Shown here: in pieces, positions 33,815 to 45,995 of the stretch
How positions within the stretch are numbered: the stretch's first letter is position 1
How the letters are laid out: each line of letters opens with the position of its first letter
NCBI RefSeq assembly: GCF_007655135.1
Contig: NC_045127.1
Coordinates: 17,269,699 to 17,333,698 of the forward strand
Length of the DNA: 64,000 nt
Direction: 5' to 3'
Source: Punica granatum
Lineage: Eukaryota; Streptophyta; Magnoliopsida; Myrtales; Lythraceae
Translations under genes and position numbers: made by a program
The notes under the pieces: model-generated
The model's input: only the letters and a program-made list of their open reading frames with translations
Databases searched by the model: none
Told to the model about the DNA's origin: nothing

Positions 33815-36800
33815 TCATTGAACGAGACCCGCACTCAGCTTCTTCTCCATCCAACTGATAATGTCCCTTCCAATCTCTTCCCGCTCAGGCTCAAAGAGGA
33901 GATCGTGCAGGAACCCTTCATAGAGCTTGATGTCCTTGAACTCAGACGCTGCCTCATTGTACAGATCCTGAGAAGCCAACGGGTCGGTGACCCGATCTGC
34001 AGTCCCATGAAGAACAAAGAATGGGACAGTAATGGACCTGAAGTTGCGCATCAGGTAAGAAGAGATCCGTAATATCTCGTGGCCTGTTCGGACCCTTATG
34101 GGCCCAGTGTAGACCAAAGGATCATCGTATTTGGCCCTCAGGGCCACTGGATCCCTCGTTACTGGGATCCCCCTCTTGTTTGCACCCTTGAATTGGAACC
34201 GTGGAGCCACCAATGAAAAAAGTGGAGCTACCACCTGCATCAATGTCAAAGAATTAAGATCATGACTTAAGCAGTTTTGCTTTCTTTTGCAATCATCATG
34301 GATTGAAGAAACATATCCCGTTAAGAATTTTGAGGGTTTTAGATTCCAACTATGAAATGGAAAAATGGAAATACATAAAACACGAAAAAAAAAAAATCAA
34401 GCACAAGTTATTAGACACAGACAACTGAACAGAAGAAAACCATTCAGTAGTTCTTGAAGAGAGACGGGAAACGGAAAATTTCTGCAGAATCTGAAAGCAG
34501 TCACTCAGCAGAAAATTTTTAATCAACACTCAATGACCATTGGACATATCTTGAAATTGAAATATCGGAATTTCAACCAAAATGCACATCTTCCTCATTT
34601 TTCCAAAAGAGGAAAACTTAAAATCAACGAATTTTCTTTTCCATTTCAACTAAACGCAACCAGAAAAGTCTGATCTAAGAGAAGATGCATACCCCGACGA
34701 TTGGATGTGCAGGCTTAACACGCAAAGCCGGTGAAGTTAATATGATACCCTCCAGCATTTCTTCTACATGACGATAGGAAGCAGCCTAAGGAAAATGTGC
34801 ATGATATTATTCTAACTGCTTATAATTGTGGAATTGCACACTAACACGAGCGATTGCATCACTGCTTAATAATGTCACCTTCAAAACCACTGCCCCTCCT
34901 GTGGAATGCCCAAAGAGGAAGCATGGAACTCCAGGATTTTCTGATTTGATTTTTTCCAGGAAAGCTGCCTGCACAAGCAGCATATACAGATCCCTATTAA
35001 AAGCAGACTGAATATTGCAGTGGATGCAGAAATTCGACTTTTTGCAGCTTGTTCCTAGGCAATGGAGAGGAAAATAATTCCAGAGGGAGAAGACCGGATT
35101 ATGATCAGCCTTGTTTATATTGTGTCATAAGAAAAGAGAAGCAAATCCTTTCCTCAAATTTTGAAGGGAGTGTGGGGAAAATGAAAATGATGCAATTCTT
35201 TTGTTTTCTGGACCAAACTATGGAAAAATCATTTATTTGCATTTCTTGAGTTTCCTTTTTCCCCTCAAATCCATCCATCCTTGAGAGGTTGTTTCACCCT
35301 TCAACCTTGAGACGCTGAGACAATGCACATTCTGGAAGGACAATACTACCCATTCCAAATCCCTCCCTCCAAACAGAGGATAAAATTATGGTTATAAGCG
35401 ATGTGCAGGAAGAAATTTCAACAGTTACTGTACAAGATAACAGCAGCAGACATAGGACAATGAAATGGTAGGTGGAGAAAAGAGCACAAATGCAACAACA
35501 CTGAACTGTTATGTTCTGGCTTTCTACTTCTCTATGTCATCGAAATGCATCAAATTCACATTTCAGTTCACTAGAACGCTAATTTATCTCCTCCATCTTG
35601 CTTCAATCCAGAAAATTTCTGTCTCTGGTTTTCAGGAAGTTAGTTTTCGGTTCATTTTTCACATGAAGCATAATGCCCAAAAGTACCTGTGGGTTTTTTT
35701 CCCCCCTCTTTTTTTCTTATCAGATAAGCATAACCTGTTCTGTCCTCCATATGTATCTCGAATCTATCCATAAATAAGGGAAGGAAATGCCAACCTAGGC
35801 ATTTCTGCGAAGATCAGATGCAACTATAGAATATCACAACTATAAAATATATTTTTCATGGTTATATATATGTGTGCGCGCACGTGTGTGTGGAGTGGCT
35901 GGACTGAGGAGACAATATACTGTAACAAGCTCTTAAATATTAAGTAATTCAAAGAAGTAATGCAAATTTCCCAGAGTGATAACCCCATCTTGGTTAAAAA
36001 AGAATGAAACACTCTGACATGAAATTACAAGTTGATCCTCACCGTATCAGTGACCACAAGATCGAGTGAAGGAACATATCCATGTAAGCCATCACTTCCA
36101 CCATGCCCTATATCATCATCAAAACAACCGACTGAGATAGTGAGCTCAATTTTCACAAGAAAATAAATAAATAAATAAATATATGTTACTCCATGTCACT
36201 TTCTTGAGTCAAAATAAATGTATATCAAATTAACCAAATTCTGAATGTATAATAATTGACCAAACAAATTCTTCGCAAGCACATACAAAGAGATGGCAAA
36301 AACTTTAATGTTGCTTCCAAGTACAAACTTCTCAGAAAAAAAATTGATGTCTCAGTAAAAATACTGACAAACTCAATTTGGCTTCTGAAATGAGAATAGA
36401 ATAATCTACAGCTTAAATAACTAACCAATCCAATCCATTGCATAGACGCCAAAGTTGCATGAGGTAAGCTGTTTTGCAAACTGAGCATATCTCCCACTGT
36501 GTCAAGTTATCACAATGTAAGCGAAGAATTAATTTACTATGAACTCGAGAAGAAGCCGGATGGATATTGAGATTTCAGACAGGTCAATCATACCTATGCT
36601 CATTCAAGCCGTGTATGATGAGCAAAATACCCCTGCAATGAAAGACAGAGATAATTTTAGGATGGAAGTTGGAGGACCAATAGTGAGAAGGCAAAACAGC
36701 AAGGAAAGTAAAACTGTACATGCTAATGATAAGTGGCATGAGAGCCAAAAAGTATTGTAAGCCATGCAGCACCAAAGCACCTTATTCCTTTGTGTACTGA

Positions 36801-38337
36801 CATCCCTGAAGTACCAGTGAATTAAACTAGAGAATCCACAAGCATGTTACACAGATTATCAACAAATTTATGATTCCAGGACATTTACAATGTGCAACAT
36901 TTCACTCACCAAAAAAGTATATGTTAAGTGTTAACTTGAGAAAACTTGACACAATCAAAGGCAATCCCTAATTCTTGGCCCCAATGGAGCCATGAAACAT
37001 AAGTCACTTAGGGCATGAAGGTAATAGAACTGGAAACGGACTCAAGAATTCTAACTTAGTGTTAATGTCCTGCATCAAAGAATACCATATACTTGATAGG
37101 CCAATATTTGTGACAACTAAATGCACCTTAAAAGAGGTTAGGAAACTTCTATAAATCCATCTCTACAGCAGAGGAATGGTATCTGCTTCATCCAAAAGTC
37201 ATAAAACGACTCACAAACCAAGAACGCAATTACACGTAATATATGAACCCACAAAATTGGGTACAATGTTATTTAGTTGCTCCAACACATACCTATTGGT
37301 TCAGCAATCTAAACTTGCAACAACAACCAGCCAGCAAAATTTTTATCAGGGATGCATACTCATAGTTCCTCAACTGCCAATTATTCCAAGTTGTAAACTT
37401 TATCAGTGCCAACACATAACCAAATGACAACAGAGCAATCCAAAAAACTGAACAATTCCCTCGGCTTACACAGAAAAACCTAAAGAACTAAGATCAACAG
37501 AATGCATTGCTGATGCATTTTAGACAAAAGAAAGAGAGGATCTTGATCCTTAATTTCCTCCACTGATCAAACAAAACCTATTTTCCCCCTGCAACAAGTA
37601 AAACAATCCGATTTCCTTTGCATACGAAAACAAGCCACAGATCAACCCCTTAAAAATCAGAAAACCCAGAACGGAGCAATTCAATTTTCACATCATCCAT
37701 GAATTCATCAAGAACTTTCCTCCAACACGTTTCCCAAGAAAGGCTTTCTAAGCCTAAACTGACTAGCTCAAGCCTCTGCTGAGTACACTTGATCTAAAAT
37801 CCCCAGAACTCGAAATGGAACTCCAGGGAAGATGTTAGTCATGTATAAAGTCTACGGCTCGGATGATGTCTACAGGGAGCGAGATTTCGCCAACTTTGGG
37901 GAAGAATTGACGCGTTCAACCTAAGAATCAACTTCGTCAACCAATAATATTCAAAGTGAGAGAATGAGAACTCACTTGGTTTGACCGGAGACCGGGAACC
38001 AAGATCGGCAGAAGAAAGAGTTCCTCGTTACTCCGGAGAACAGGCAAGTGTCCCACCGGCAGAGGCTGGCACCTTCGCCGTCGTCGAACACCATCTCCAA
38101 GCCCTCGGCGAGGGCTCTCCTCCGGAGCGTGTCCTCCTCCTCCCGCTTCCTGAGCTTGGAGGGGGAGAGGCGGCGGTTCTGGCGGCGGCGGGGGAGGAGG
38201 AGCAGGAGGGAGAAGAGGAGCGTGTAGACGAAGACCAGGGAGCGCTGCAGGGCCCTGAGGACCGGGATTATGCGGTTGCTGGCGCCGGAGGTCAGGGGCT
38301 CCATCTCCGCCCCCCTGGATGCCCTCATCGTCGCCAT
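33815..38337 (-). CDS. Alpha/beta-hydrolase, monoacylglycerol lipase-like (7 exons)
   Basis: Exons on the minus strand, in coding order: 38337-37976, 36632-36594, 36496-36426, 36107-36043, 34968-34879, 34785-34693, 34234-33815. All six introns are GT-AG. Lengths sum to 1140 nt (379 residues plus TGA) with phases that join cleanly. An N-terminal hydrophobic segment (~residues 34-48) followed by PRRR suggests membrane anchoring. HGLNEHSGRYA (H128-) is the oxyanion-hole region. GHSTGG carries the nucleophile Ser201. HGTADRVTDP gives Asp320 and GFLHDLLFEPE gives His350. This is the plant MAGL / caffeoylshikimate-esterase-like family, which hydrolyses acylglycerol-type or phenylpropanoid esters; the substrate of this member is inferred, not shown. 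The start chosen is the first ATG, with A at -3 and G at +4. The upstream in-frame TTG at 38373 is not a credible start. Exon 2 is only 39 nt. Confidence 0.93.
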
Positions 38338-38520
38338 TCTGTGGCGGTGGGAGGGAGTCAGCGCCGCCTCCAAGACGGTGGCGGACAGCGGGGAGATTGG
38401 TGAAGAGAGAGAGAGAGGAGGAGAGCGTGGTGATTGCAGGAAGGAAGGAAGGAAGCGAAGGAAACGAGAGAGAGCGAAATGGCTTATGAGATTTTATGAC
38501 AGAGAGAAGCAGAGGCAGAC
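38338..38520 (-). promoter_or_regulatory. Pyrimidine-rich 5' leader of the hydrolase gene
   Basis: On the coding (minus) strand the sequence upstream of the ATG is rich in CTCTCT and TTCC repeats, typical of plant 5' UTRs and core promoters. An AT-rich TCATAAAATC at about 38488-38500 could serve as a TATA element. The transcription start is not determined. Confidence 0.4.
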
Positions 38521-38710
38521 ACGGTTGCAGGGGTAATTATCCGCTGATCCGGTACTACCTGTCCATCCAATCCAGAATTTATTATTATTATTTTTTCCCT
38601 GAGTTGTAATAGTAGCAATTTAATTTCCAGTTGTTAAGAGGAAGATGGAGAGTTCATTAATGCTAGTGTTCGCATCCAAACGGAGCATCTCAATTACTAA
38701 AGAAATTAAG

Positions 38711-39068
38711 GTGCCGTTTAGTAACGGAATAGAATTAAACTTCACTCCACTTCAAATATTATTATTTTTATTTAAGTAAGGTTGTAATAATTGTTAAAAA
38801 AAGTACGTGTAGAATTCGTTATCGAATTGAAGAAGATGATAAAAAGTCATGATTGTGCTGTTGAATTGAAAAAAAGTAGTGAATAGTTGAGATAAATTAA
38901 TATTAACAAATTAATTGTAATAATAATTAAGAAATAATATGTGGGAGAATTTATTATTATATTAAAGAAAATTATAAAAAAATAATAACTGTATTATTGA
39001 ACGAAGTAAAAATAAAGTGAAATAAAGTGGAGTGAAGTAGAGTTAAACTCCACTGCTTAAATAAACGG
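38711..39068. mobile_element. MITE near the hydrolase promoter
   Basis: The left end GTGCCGTTTAGTAACGGAATAG, followed by AAACTTCACTCCACTTCAAA, mirrors the right end CCGTTTATTTAAGCAGTGGAG with TTTAACTCTACTTCACTCCACTTT (complement). About 358 bp, AT-rich core, no coding. It lies some 370 bp upstream of the gene's start codon. Confidence 0.6.
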
Positions 39069-41240
39069 ATTAAAATTAAAAAGAAAAGGGAAAAAGGAAT
39101 GCACACATTTGTTGTAGATAAATAATTAGCTACGAAATGCAACCTAGTAGAGAGATATAATATTAACATGAACGAAATGGCATTATCGGATAAAAATTTA
39201 AATTGGCGGCTCATACAATAAGAATAATGAATATGCTCATTGCAACGGGAAAGGCATGAATCAATCCATACATGCAACGTTGTGCAGTACTATTATACTA
39301 TCAATTGGTATTCCAAGATTGAATACCCTCAAATATTTTGGTATTTATCTCTCTTTTCAAAATTGAAGGTCGTACCTTCATACATAAATATAGAATTCAG
39401 AATTCGTTTTAGTAAAATTGTAATCAAGGCTGAATCGAAAGCGATCATTTCGAGCAGATAATCGAGAATTTCTCTGATAAAAAAAAGAAGTTAAAAGTGA
39501 TCTCCAACATGTTTGTGGCATAATAATTGATGTTGCGGCACGAGCTGCATTTGCATAATCGCCTCCGGGACCCACCAATCCAACAAGCGGGAGATCCTAT
39601 TTGGATTTTCCAATGTTAAAAAATAGTGGGGGACAAAGTCCGTTTGCTTGTTTTTACAATGGCGGGCGCCGACGAAAGGAAAGGTTTTAGCTGGAAGTCC
39701 GTTGCCGCGCTGACGTGGCCTTATCGTGTTGGGGAATTCGAGGAATCTTGTGGCCCGTTGATCTGATATCGACGGCGGGGATCAAATGGTGAGCCGGTCT
39801 CCCGGTCAAAGGCCGTGAGGCCGGTCGCGTGTGATTTCAGCAACGTAGCGAACCGAAGAAAAGCAGGAAGCTGTCGGAAATTAAATAAATCTGTTTTTCC
39901 ATCAAAATAATAATAATAATAATAATACTGTTTAATTTCTTTTTTAGGCCAATAAATTTAAGAAATTCAAAAATCAAAATTTTGAAATCGTCTCTTTCCA
40001 CAATTGTAGGACTAGTAACGTTTCAATTTCAACCCCTAAACTTCTTCTTTTTTTTTGCTGAGTTCATCTCCTAAACCTTTTTTCTTTTACTTTTGTCCCT
40101 AGACTGTATTATTGAAAATTTGAACCGACTAAGAGTGATTTCTCGCTAAAAAGATCTATTTTCGAAGTTATTTCAAAGATTTCCCCATGAAGCATTTTCT
40201 ATAATAGCATGGTACCAGCCATTTTGGCTGCTATTTTATCGCCTTACAGTATTTTTCTTTTTTTGTTATTCTCTTTCCATATGTCTTAACTTCTTGTTTC
40301 TTTAAGCTAATAAAACTCATCTTAAATGGGACAAAATTAATGGTACCATTGCTCTAAATATATGGCCTTTGACCTTAAATCAAATAAGATTCTTAATAGC
40401 GGCCTTTCTTATACCCTTTATTTCACCTTTTCCAATTTCTACTAGTTTACGTAAAGAGAAGTTCTTGGGTGATCGTATCTCGCCACATAATATGAAAAAG
40501 TACCAACCTAATTGTATAAAACCGGAAACTTGGTGCCAATCACTCAAATAATTGACATAATTATTATTCATTAAGTAATTCTTAATTATTTCCTTGCCTC
40601 GTCGATGTGAAACAGGATCATTTACAAATTTTCTCGAGAAAAAAAAGAGAGTATGTTTTTGGTTCTTTACGTTTGATAAGATGTTTGATTTTTATCACTC
40701 TGTTTTATGCAATTTCATATTTTTAGGTAAATTACGATGCCATATGCAATTTCATTTTTTACGTAACGATAATATTTTACTTGATCATTCCATCAATTAA
40801 AATATAAAATATTATTGACGTGGCAGCTCGATCGAATGAGGAAAGAGGGAGAACATACAAGATGATAGTGGCTCGCCCTAGGCCACAAACCCCTCATACA
40901 AGGTCACCGGTAACCTATATATGGGGCTACCGACAACTCACCAGCAGTGATGATGGCTCGAGGCCGAGCCATGTCCATTGATTACATCCCATTGACTATC
41001 GGTGATGGTCACCTGTGACAAGTATGTGTTGTCTAATACCACCATTGACAGTGACTGCCACTGAGATTTTTTTTTTTAATGTCGACGACATCACAGGAAC
41101 TTCCCAATTTCACATCCTAAATTTAATTAGTGGATATTTCTGACTATTTTCCAAAATTGGGGGATAAAAATTAGGTAAGTCATTATCCCCCAAATGAGGG
41201 TTATAACGAATATCAGTTCATGCTATGACATTTTTTTTTA
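39069..41240. other. No gene seen; GC-rich patch and AAT microsatellite
   Basis: A GC- and CpG-richer stretch at about 39650-39860 stands out in AT-rich surroundings; it has no long ORF and could be a promoter or transposon fragment. An (AAT)n run is at 39906-39927. The rest is featureless apart from a GC-richer GGCTCG/CACCGG patch near 40865-41060. Confidence 0.5.
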
Positions 41241-41730
41241 ATAGAGGTGCAAGCAAAAGTTCGAAAACCCAAAAATTAGCCGACCCAACCCGAAAACTTG
41301 AAATCTAAAACCAAAGAGAGCTTTTGGGAGGGTTATAGGGGCAGAAAAAACCACCCGAAAAATATTAGGGGACCCGATCGATTTAAACCGGCGGTACCAG
41401 TACCCACCTGAATCTATATATAACTAAAATTTACTTTGGTGCATGATAAATGCAATGTTATCATAAACGAATCGGATGATGAACCGGAAGGGGTATGAGT
41501 TCATGGGTTTATGGGTCTAACCGGGGGTTCGATGGGTCGGACCATACATTTAATTAAAATAAAATAAATATTCATATTATTAAAAAATTATGATAATTAA
41601 GATAGAAGTATGATGATTTCAAAAAAATATAAGAATATTGTAAGAAAATATATATATTTAATATTTCTTACACCAAAATAAATATTGAATTTTAATAAGT
41701 ACTTAAAAGTAGAGTTTAAAGAATAAGAAA

Positions 41731-41999
41731 GTAGTGGTGGCTTGGTTGGTAGTATGCTACTATGGGAAGCAAGAGGTTATGAGTTCAAATCCTTACATAA
41801 TCAAGTAATTTTTACACTAAATAAAAAACCCATAAAACCAGCAGGTTCAATGGAATTTTGCTCAAAACCGGTCGATTTAATGGGTCCAGCGATTCGAATA
41901 TGCAATTTGGATTTTCAGGCGAACCGGACCGGACATGGTGCCAGTTCCCGGTCTGACCGATTGACCTGGCCAGTTCAGTTCGGTTCTGATAACAATGGA
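41731..41999 (+). mobile_element. Candidate SINE or other tRNA-headed repeat
   Basis: The head has an A-box-like TGGCTTGGTTGGTAG (41738-41752) and a B-box-like GAGTTCAAATCC (41781-41792), with normal spacing. It is followed by GGTCCAGCGATTCG and a CCGGACCGG-rich stretch ending near GGTTCTGATAAC. The right boundary and TSD are uncertain. The tRNA-like head does not fold as a complete tRNA by eye. Confidence 0.4.
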
Positions 42000-42049
42000 T
42001 AAATGAGATTGGGTGTACAATAAATGTTTAGAAGAAAATTACAAAAATA

Positions 42050-43440
42050 TGGCAAAAGATAATTAAATATTTTTAGAAAATGCAATTAATGTATCTAAAT
42101 TCCAGCTCACTATATAATAATTGTAAGAAAATCATATGAATTTGGAAAAAAATAAAAAATAAGACAATAATAAAATGTATTAATAAATACAATTAAATAT
42201 ACATAAATCTCTTACTAAATACAATTAAGAGAATTATATATAAGTGATAAATGTATATAGATAGTTAACTTACGACAATATTATAAAAATTGAGCTTATA
42301 TATTATTATGAAAATTAATGAAGTATATATATAATTTATCATAAAAACTAAACATATATATGTACGAGCATATTGAAAGGCAAAATTTTAAAAATATGAA
42401 AAAAGATAATTAATGAAAAGAGATAATAATTAAATATTTTTAATAAATACAATTAATGTATCTAAATCTTGGGCTCACTATATTATAATTAAAAGACAAT
42501 TTAAAAGAATATTAAAAAAATTAAAAGATTGAGTGAAAAATGTACATAATTCTCTTACTAAATACAATTAAAATAATTTTTTTGTAATATTTTAATTATA
42601 TATAAGTGACAAATGTATATAAATAGTTAATTTAACGTTACATTATAAAAATTGAGCCTAGCTTATAGAAATTAGTATAAAAATTTTGATATTCTTAAGA
42701 AAATTAATGAAACATATATGTAATTTATCATAAAAACTAAACATAAATGCACAATCATATTGAAAAGTAAAATTTTAAGATTATGGAAGACGAAAATTAA
42801 AAACAAAGATAATAATTAAATATTTTTAATAAATGCAATTAATGTATCTAAATTTCCGGCTCATTATATAATCATTATAAGAAAATTTAAAGAATATGGA
42901 AAATTTTTAAAACAAAGATAATAATTAAAATTATTTAATACATGGAATTAAATGTACATAAATCTCTTACTAAATACAATTGAAAGATAATTTTTGTTGT
43001 AAATTTTCAATTATATATAAGTGACAATTGTATTTAAACAATTAACTTAACACGACATTATTAAAATAGAGCCTAGCTTATAGAAATTGATTTAAAAATT
43101 TTGATATTCTTACGAAAATGAATAATAATTTTAAGAAAATTAAAAGAATATGGAAATTTTTTAAAAAACAACGATAATAATTGAAAGTATTTAATACATG
43201 CAATTCAATGTACATAAATCTCTTATTGAATGCAATTGAGAGAAAAGTTTTATTGTAATGTTCAATTATATATAAGTGATAAATGTATATAAACAGTAAA
43301 ACTTAACATGACATTATGGAAATTAACAAAATTTTGATATTCTTAAGAAAATTAATGAAGCATATATATATATATATTACCATAAAAACTAAACTAATAT
43401 ATATATATATATATATGTATGAGTATATTGAAAAGTAAAA
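42050..43440 (+). repeat. Diverged AT-rich tandem array
   Basis: Four copies of a 260-410 bp unit. Each has CTCTTACTAAATACAATT (near 42208, 42552, 42962 and, altered, 43221), then TTATATATAAGTGA.AA.TGTAT, TAGTTAACTTA-like text, GAGCCTAGCTTATAGAAATT, TTTTGATATTCTTA.GAAAAT and CATAAAAACTAAAC. (TA)n runs lie at 43354-43380 and 43405-43420. No coding capacity. Confidence 0.75.
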
Positions 43441-43945
43441 TTTAACTTGTTAAAAATAAGAATCATGAATCATAGGAATTACCTTTAATAAATTCTAAAA
43501 TATTAGTAAATATATTAAAAGTATATCTAAAAACTAGAGTTAATATACATATATATACATATATATAATATCTCGTTATATATAGAGTAATAGCAATCTT
43601 TACCCACGAAAGAAGATTATATAAATTGAAAAAATGATATTATATATAATAATAAAAATATTTATCCAAAAGGAAATTCCATAAATTTGAAAAGTAATAT
43701 AAAAGAATAAATATATATATAACACAAACTAATATTGTGAAATAATAAATAAATTCACAAGACATAATAAGAACATTGATTATAAAATTATAGTTACATC
43801 ATTTAAAAGCATCCATGCAACTCTATTTAAAATTATTTTTGAAAATTGATTGTTGAGAACTTTTATTTTCAATAATAATAAGTAAATTAATATGTTAAAC
43901 GGTGATAATTATAATTTGTAAAAAATATAAGTATATGAACACAAA

Positions 43946-43976
43946 CCTGTACAACGCACGGGATTGAACATTAGTA
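43946..43976 (+). other. Helitron-like 3' terminus candidate
   Basis: ACCTGTACAACGCACGGGATTGAACATTAG followed by T. An eroded CC.GTGC/GCACGGG-type stem sits shortly before TTAG. It closes the AT-rich array, which could therefore be Helitron-borne. Confidence 0.3.
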
Positions 43977-44837
43977 ATATATATATTTAAAATGTATATT
44001 TCCTTAAAAAAAATGTATATTTCCATACAATTTTTAAAAATTTTAATTTAAAACCTAAAAATCGATAATCACTCTTTCTTTTTCTACCTTCCTTCCGCAT
44101 CATCACTCACAGTTTCACTTTCCTTTCTCTTCCATCTCCTCTCAAACCCTAAAAATTATTGGTCGGTTTTTGAGTTGTTAAGTTCTTGTTAGTGTGGGTT
44201 ATCTTAACTTGTATTGGACTATGATCTTATCAATGAACCTATCTAAAAAATGTTCTTATAAAAGTGGTATTTAGACTTGTTATTTGCTTTGTAGTTGTTT
44301 TGGATTTTTATATTGATTAGTAATGGATTATGTTCTTTGACCTTAAATATATATTCTCTTTATATTCGGTTCGCGAAAAACCGAAATTATGGGTGATCGG
44401 TTTTTCAAGCGGTTTTTTGGTATTGAAAAAATCGAGCCGAACTAACAGGGACTGAAATTTTTTAGAAAAACCCTTCCATACCCACCCATTTACACGCCTT
44501 TTAATTTTTAATCGACAAAATCAATATACCAAAAAGTTAATAAAAATATAGATATAACAAGGATGATCTTGCTCCTCAGCTTTAAATATTGATACAAAGA
44601 ATAACAAGGGATTCTTCAGTGATCCTATCTCGTTACGTAGCGTGAGAAAACACAATTAAATTGCAAGAAATAGAATAATGAGTTCTCATAACTCGATTAA
44701 TTGTGGCAAGTATTCTTAATTAAAATAATTTTATTGGTTCTTCTTCACCATATCATTGTGAGGTATGACTATTTAAAAATTTTCTCCAAAAACTACCCTA
44801 TAATTTTCTGTAAAATCCTAACAATAATTTTTTAAAG

Positions 44838-45986
44838 GGAAAACTATAGTTTTGATCTAGTACATTTCACTACTTTTCTATTTTCGTCCTATTTCTATTT
44901 TCTTTTCTATTTTCATCCTATACTTTTCATTACTTTTCTATTTTCATCCTTCTGTTACTCGCACAGTTAGTTTTGCTGACATGGAACCTAATTCGAGGTC
45001 CATGTAAGGCATATTGACACGTGGATGCTCATCCTCATTTCAATTAAAGGAAAAAAATGAGAAAAAAGAAATATAAAAAAGTAAAAAAAAATGAAATGCA
45101 TGTGGCGGCACTTATACAGCCAGTATCTACTGCATTGCCGTGATGGAGGGGTTCAACAACCGCCAGTTTTCTTCGCTAGAAACATGTTTCAGCCGGCTCC
45201 TCTCATTGGTCATCCATGGAGGAGTTGCAAAGAAATAGTGAGTACAAAGAACTTGCATGATGAATCGAAAAGGAATGAGAGTTTAGAAGATGAAGATGAT
45301 GGAGGAAGAGAATCAAAGACTCAGAGAACTGAAATTTCAAAGAGAAATCACACTGCAAGCCTTTATCCCCATTTTCGGCCTCGACATGAGCACCAAAAGC
45401 TTATCCTCACAATTGCTCAGTTATAGAGATTTCAAACGTATCAAGCACTTCCAAAACTGATACTTACAATGAAAGGGTTTTTGAGCAATTAAACAACCCC
45501 AACAATCCTTAGTTTCATTGAACAAGCTTCAACAGATTAATTGACTCTCATTCAACAATATAAACAGAGAATTTGCTGTGGAAAGAGAGACGAGATCAAA
45601 TAAGGGAAGGGGAATGAGTTGTTTGCTGAACTCAGGTCGTTTCTGTAGCATCCAACACGGACAAATCGATCCCTAATTTGGGTCATCCTGCTGTGCATAG
45701 GGGTCGGTGGTGCTCCTCTGTTAGGTGTTCTATCTGAGATGTTGTTGAGTGGCCGGCGTAATGGCCTTTGGTGTTCTTTGTTTTCATTTTCCTTTTTTTT
45801 TTTGTTTATTGTTCTTTCTTTCTGTTTCTAATTTTCTTGTTATCATCTTGCCTTTAATTTAATAAGTTGGACGTGAATATTCGATCGGTTTCCATGTCAG
45901 TAAAATTAATGATGTGAAAAGAAAATAGAAATAGGACAAAAATAGAAAAGCAGTGAAAAGTATAGGACTAAAATTATAGTTTTTCC
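44838..45986. mobile_element. MULE-like element with 9-bp TSD and gene-like core
   Basis: The ends GGAAAACTATAGTTTTGATC and (complement) GGAAAAACTATAATTTTAGTCC extend into ~100-bp inverted arms sharing TTTTCTATTTTCGTCCTATTTC and TGACATGGAA. The left arm holds an extra partial duplication of about 45 bp (CTATTTTCATCCTATACTT). The flanks TTTTTAAAG (44829-44837) and TTTTTAAAA (45987-45995) match at 8 of 9 positions. There is no transposase. The interior has an ORF at 45091-45426 and GC-richer sequence, as in Pack-MULEs. Confidence 0.75.
45091..45426 (+). CDS. Unknown 111-codon ORF inside a MULE-like element
   Basis: I do not recognise the product. The frame has a moderately hydrophobic, aromatic first half (PPVFFARNMFQPAPLIGHPW) and a charged second half (KRNESLEDEDDGGRESKTQR). 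It sits in the middle of the 44838-45986 element between its inverted arms, so it is more likely a captured gene fragment than a resident gene. No transcript signal or splice pattern is evident. Confidence 0.25.
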   Translation: MKCMWRHLYSQYLLHCRDGGVQQPPVFFARNMFQPAPLIGHPWRSCKEIVSTKNLHDESKRNESLEDEDDGGRESKTQRTEISKRNHTASLYPHFRPRHEHQKLILTIAQL

Positions 45987-45995
45987 TTTTTAAAA

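Noticed and set aside
37972..38373. Longer first exon starting at 38373
   Set aside because: The codon there is TTG. The first ATG, in good context, is at 38337, and the spliced length works from it.
41245..44512. One large hAT element from TAGAGGTGCAAGC to the complement of AGGCGTGTAAATG
   Set aside because: The two ends resemble each other only loosely and no convincing 8-bp duplication flanks them.
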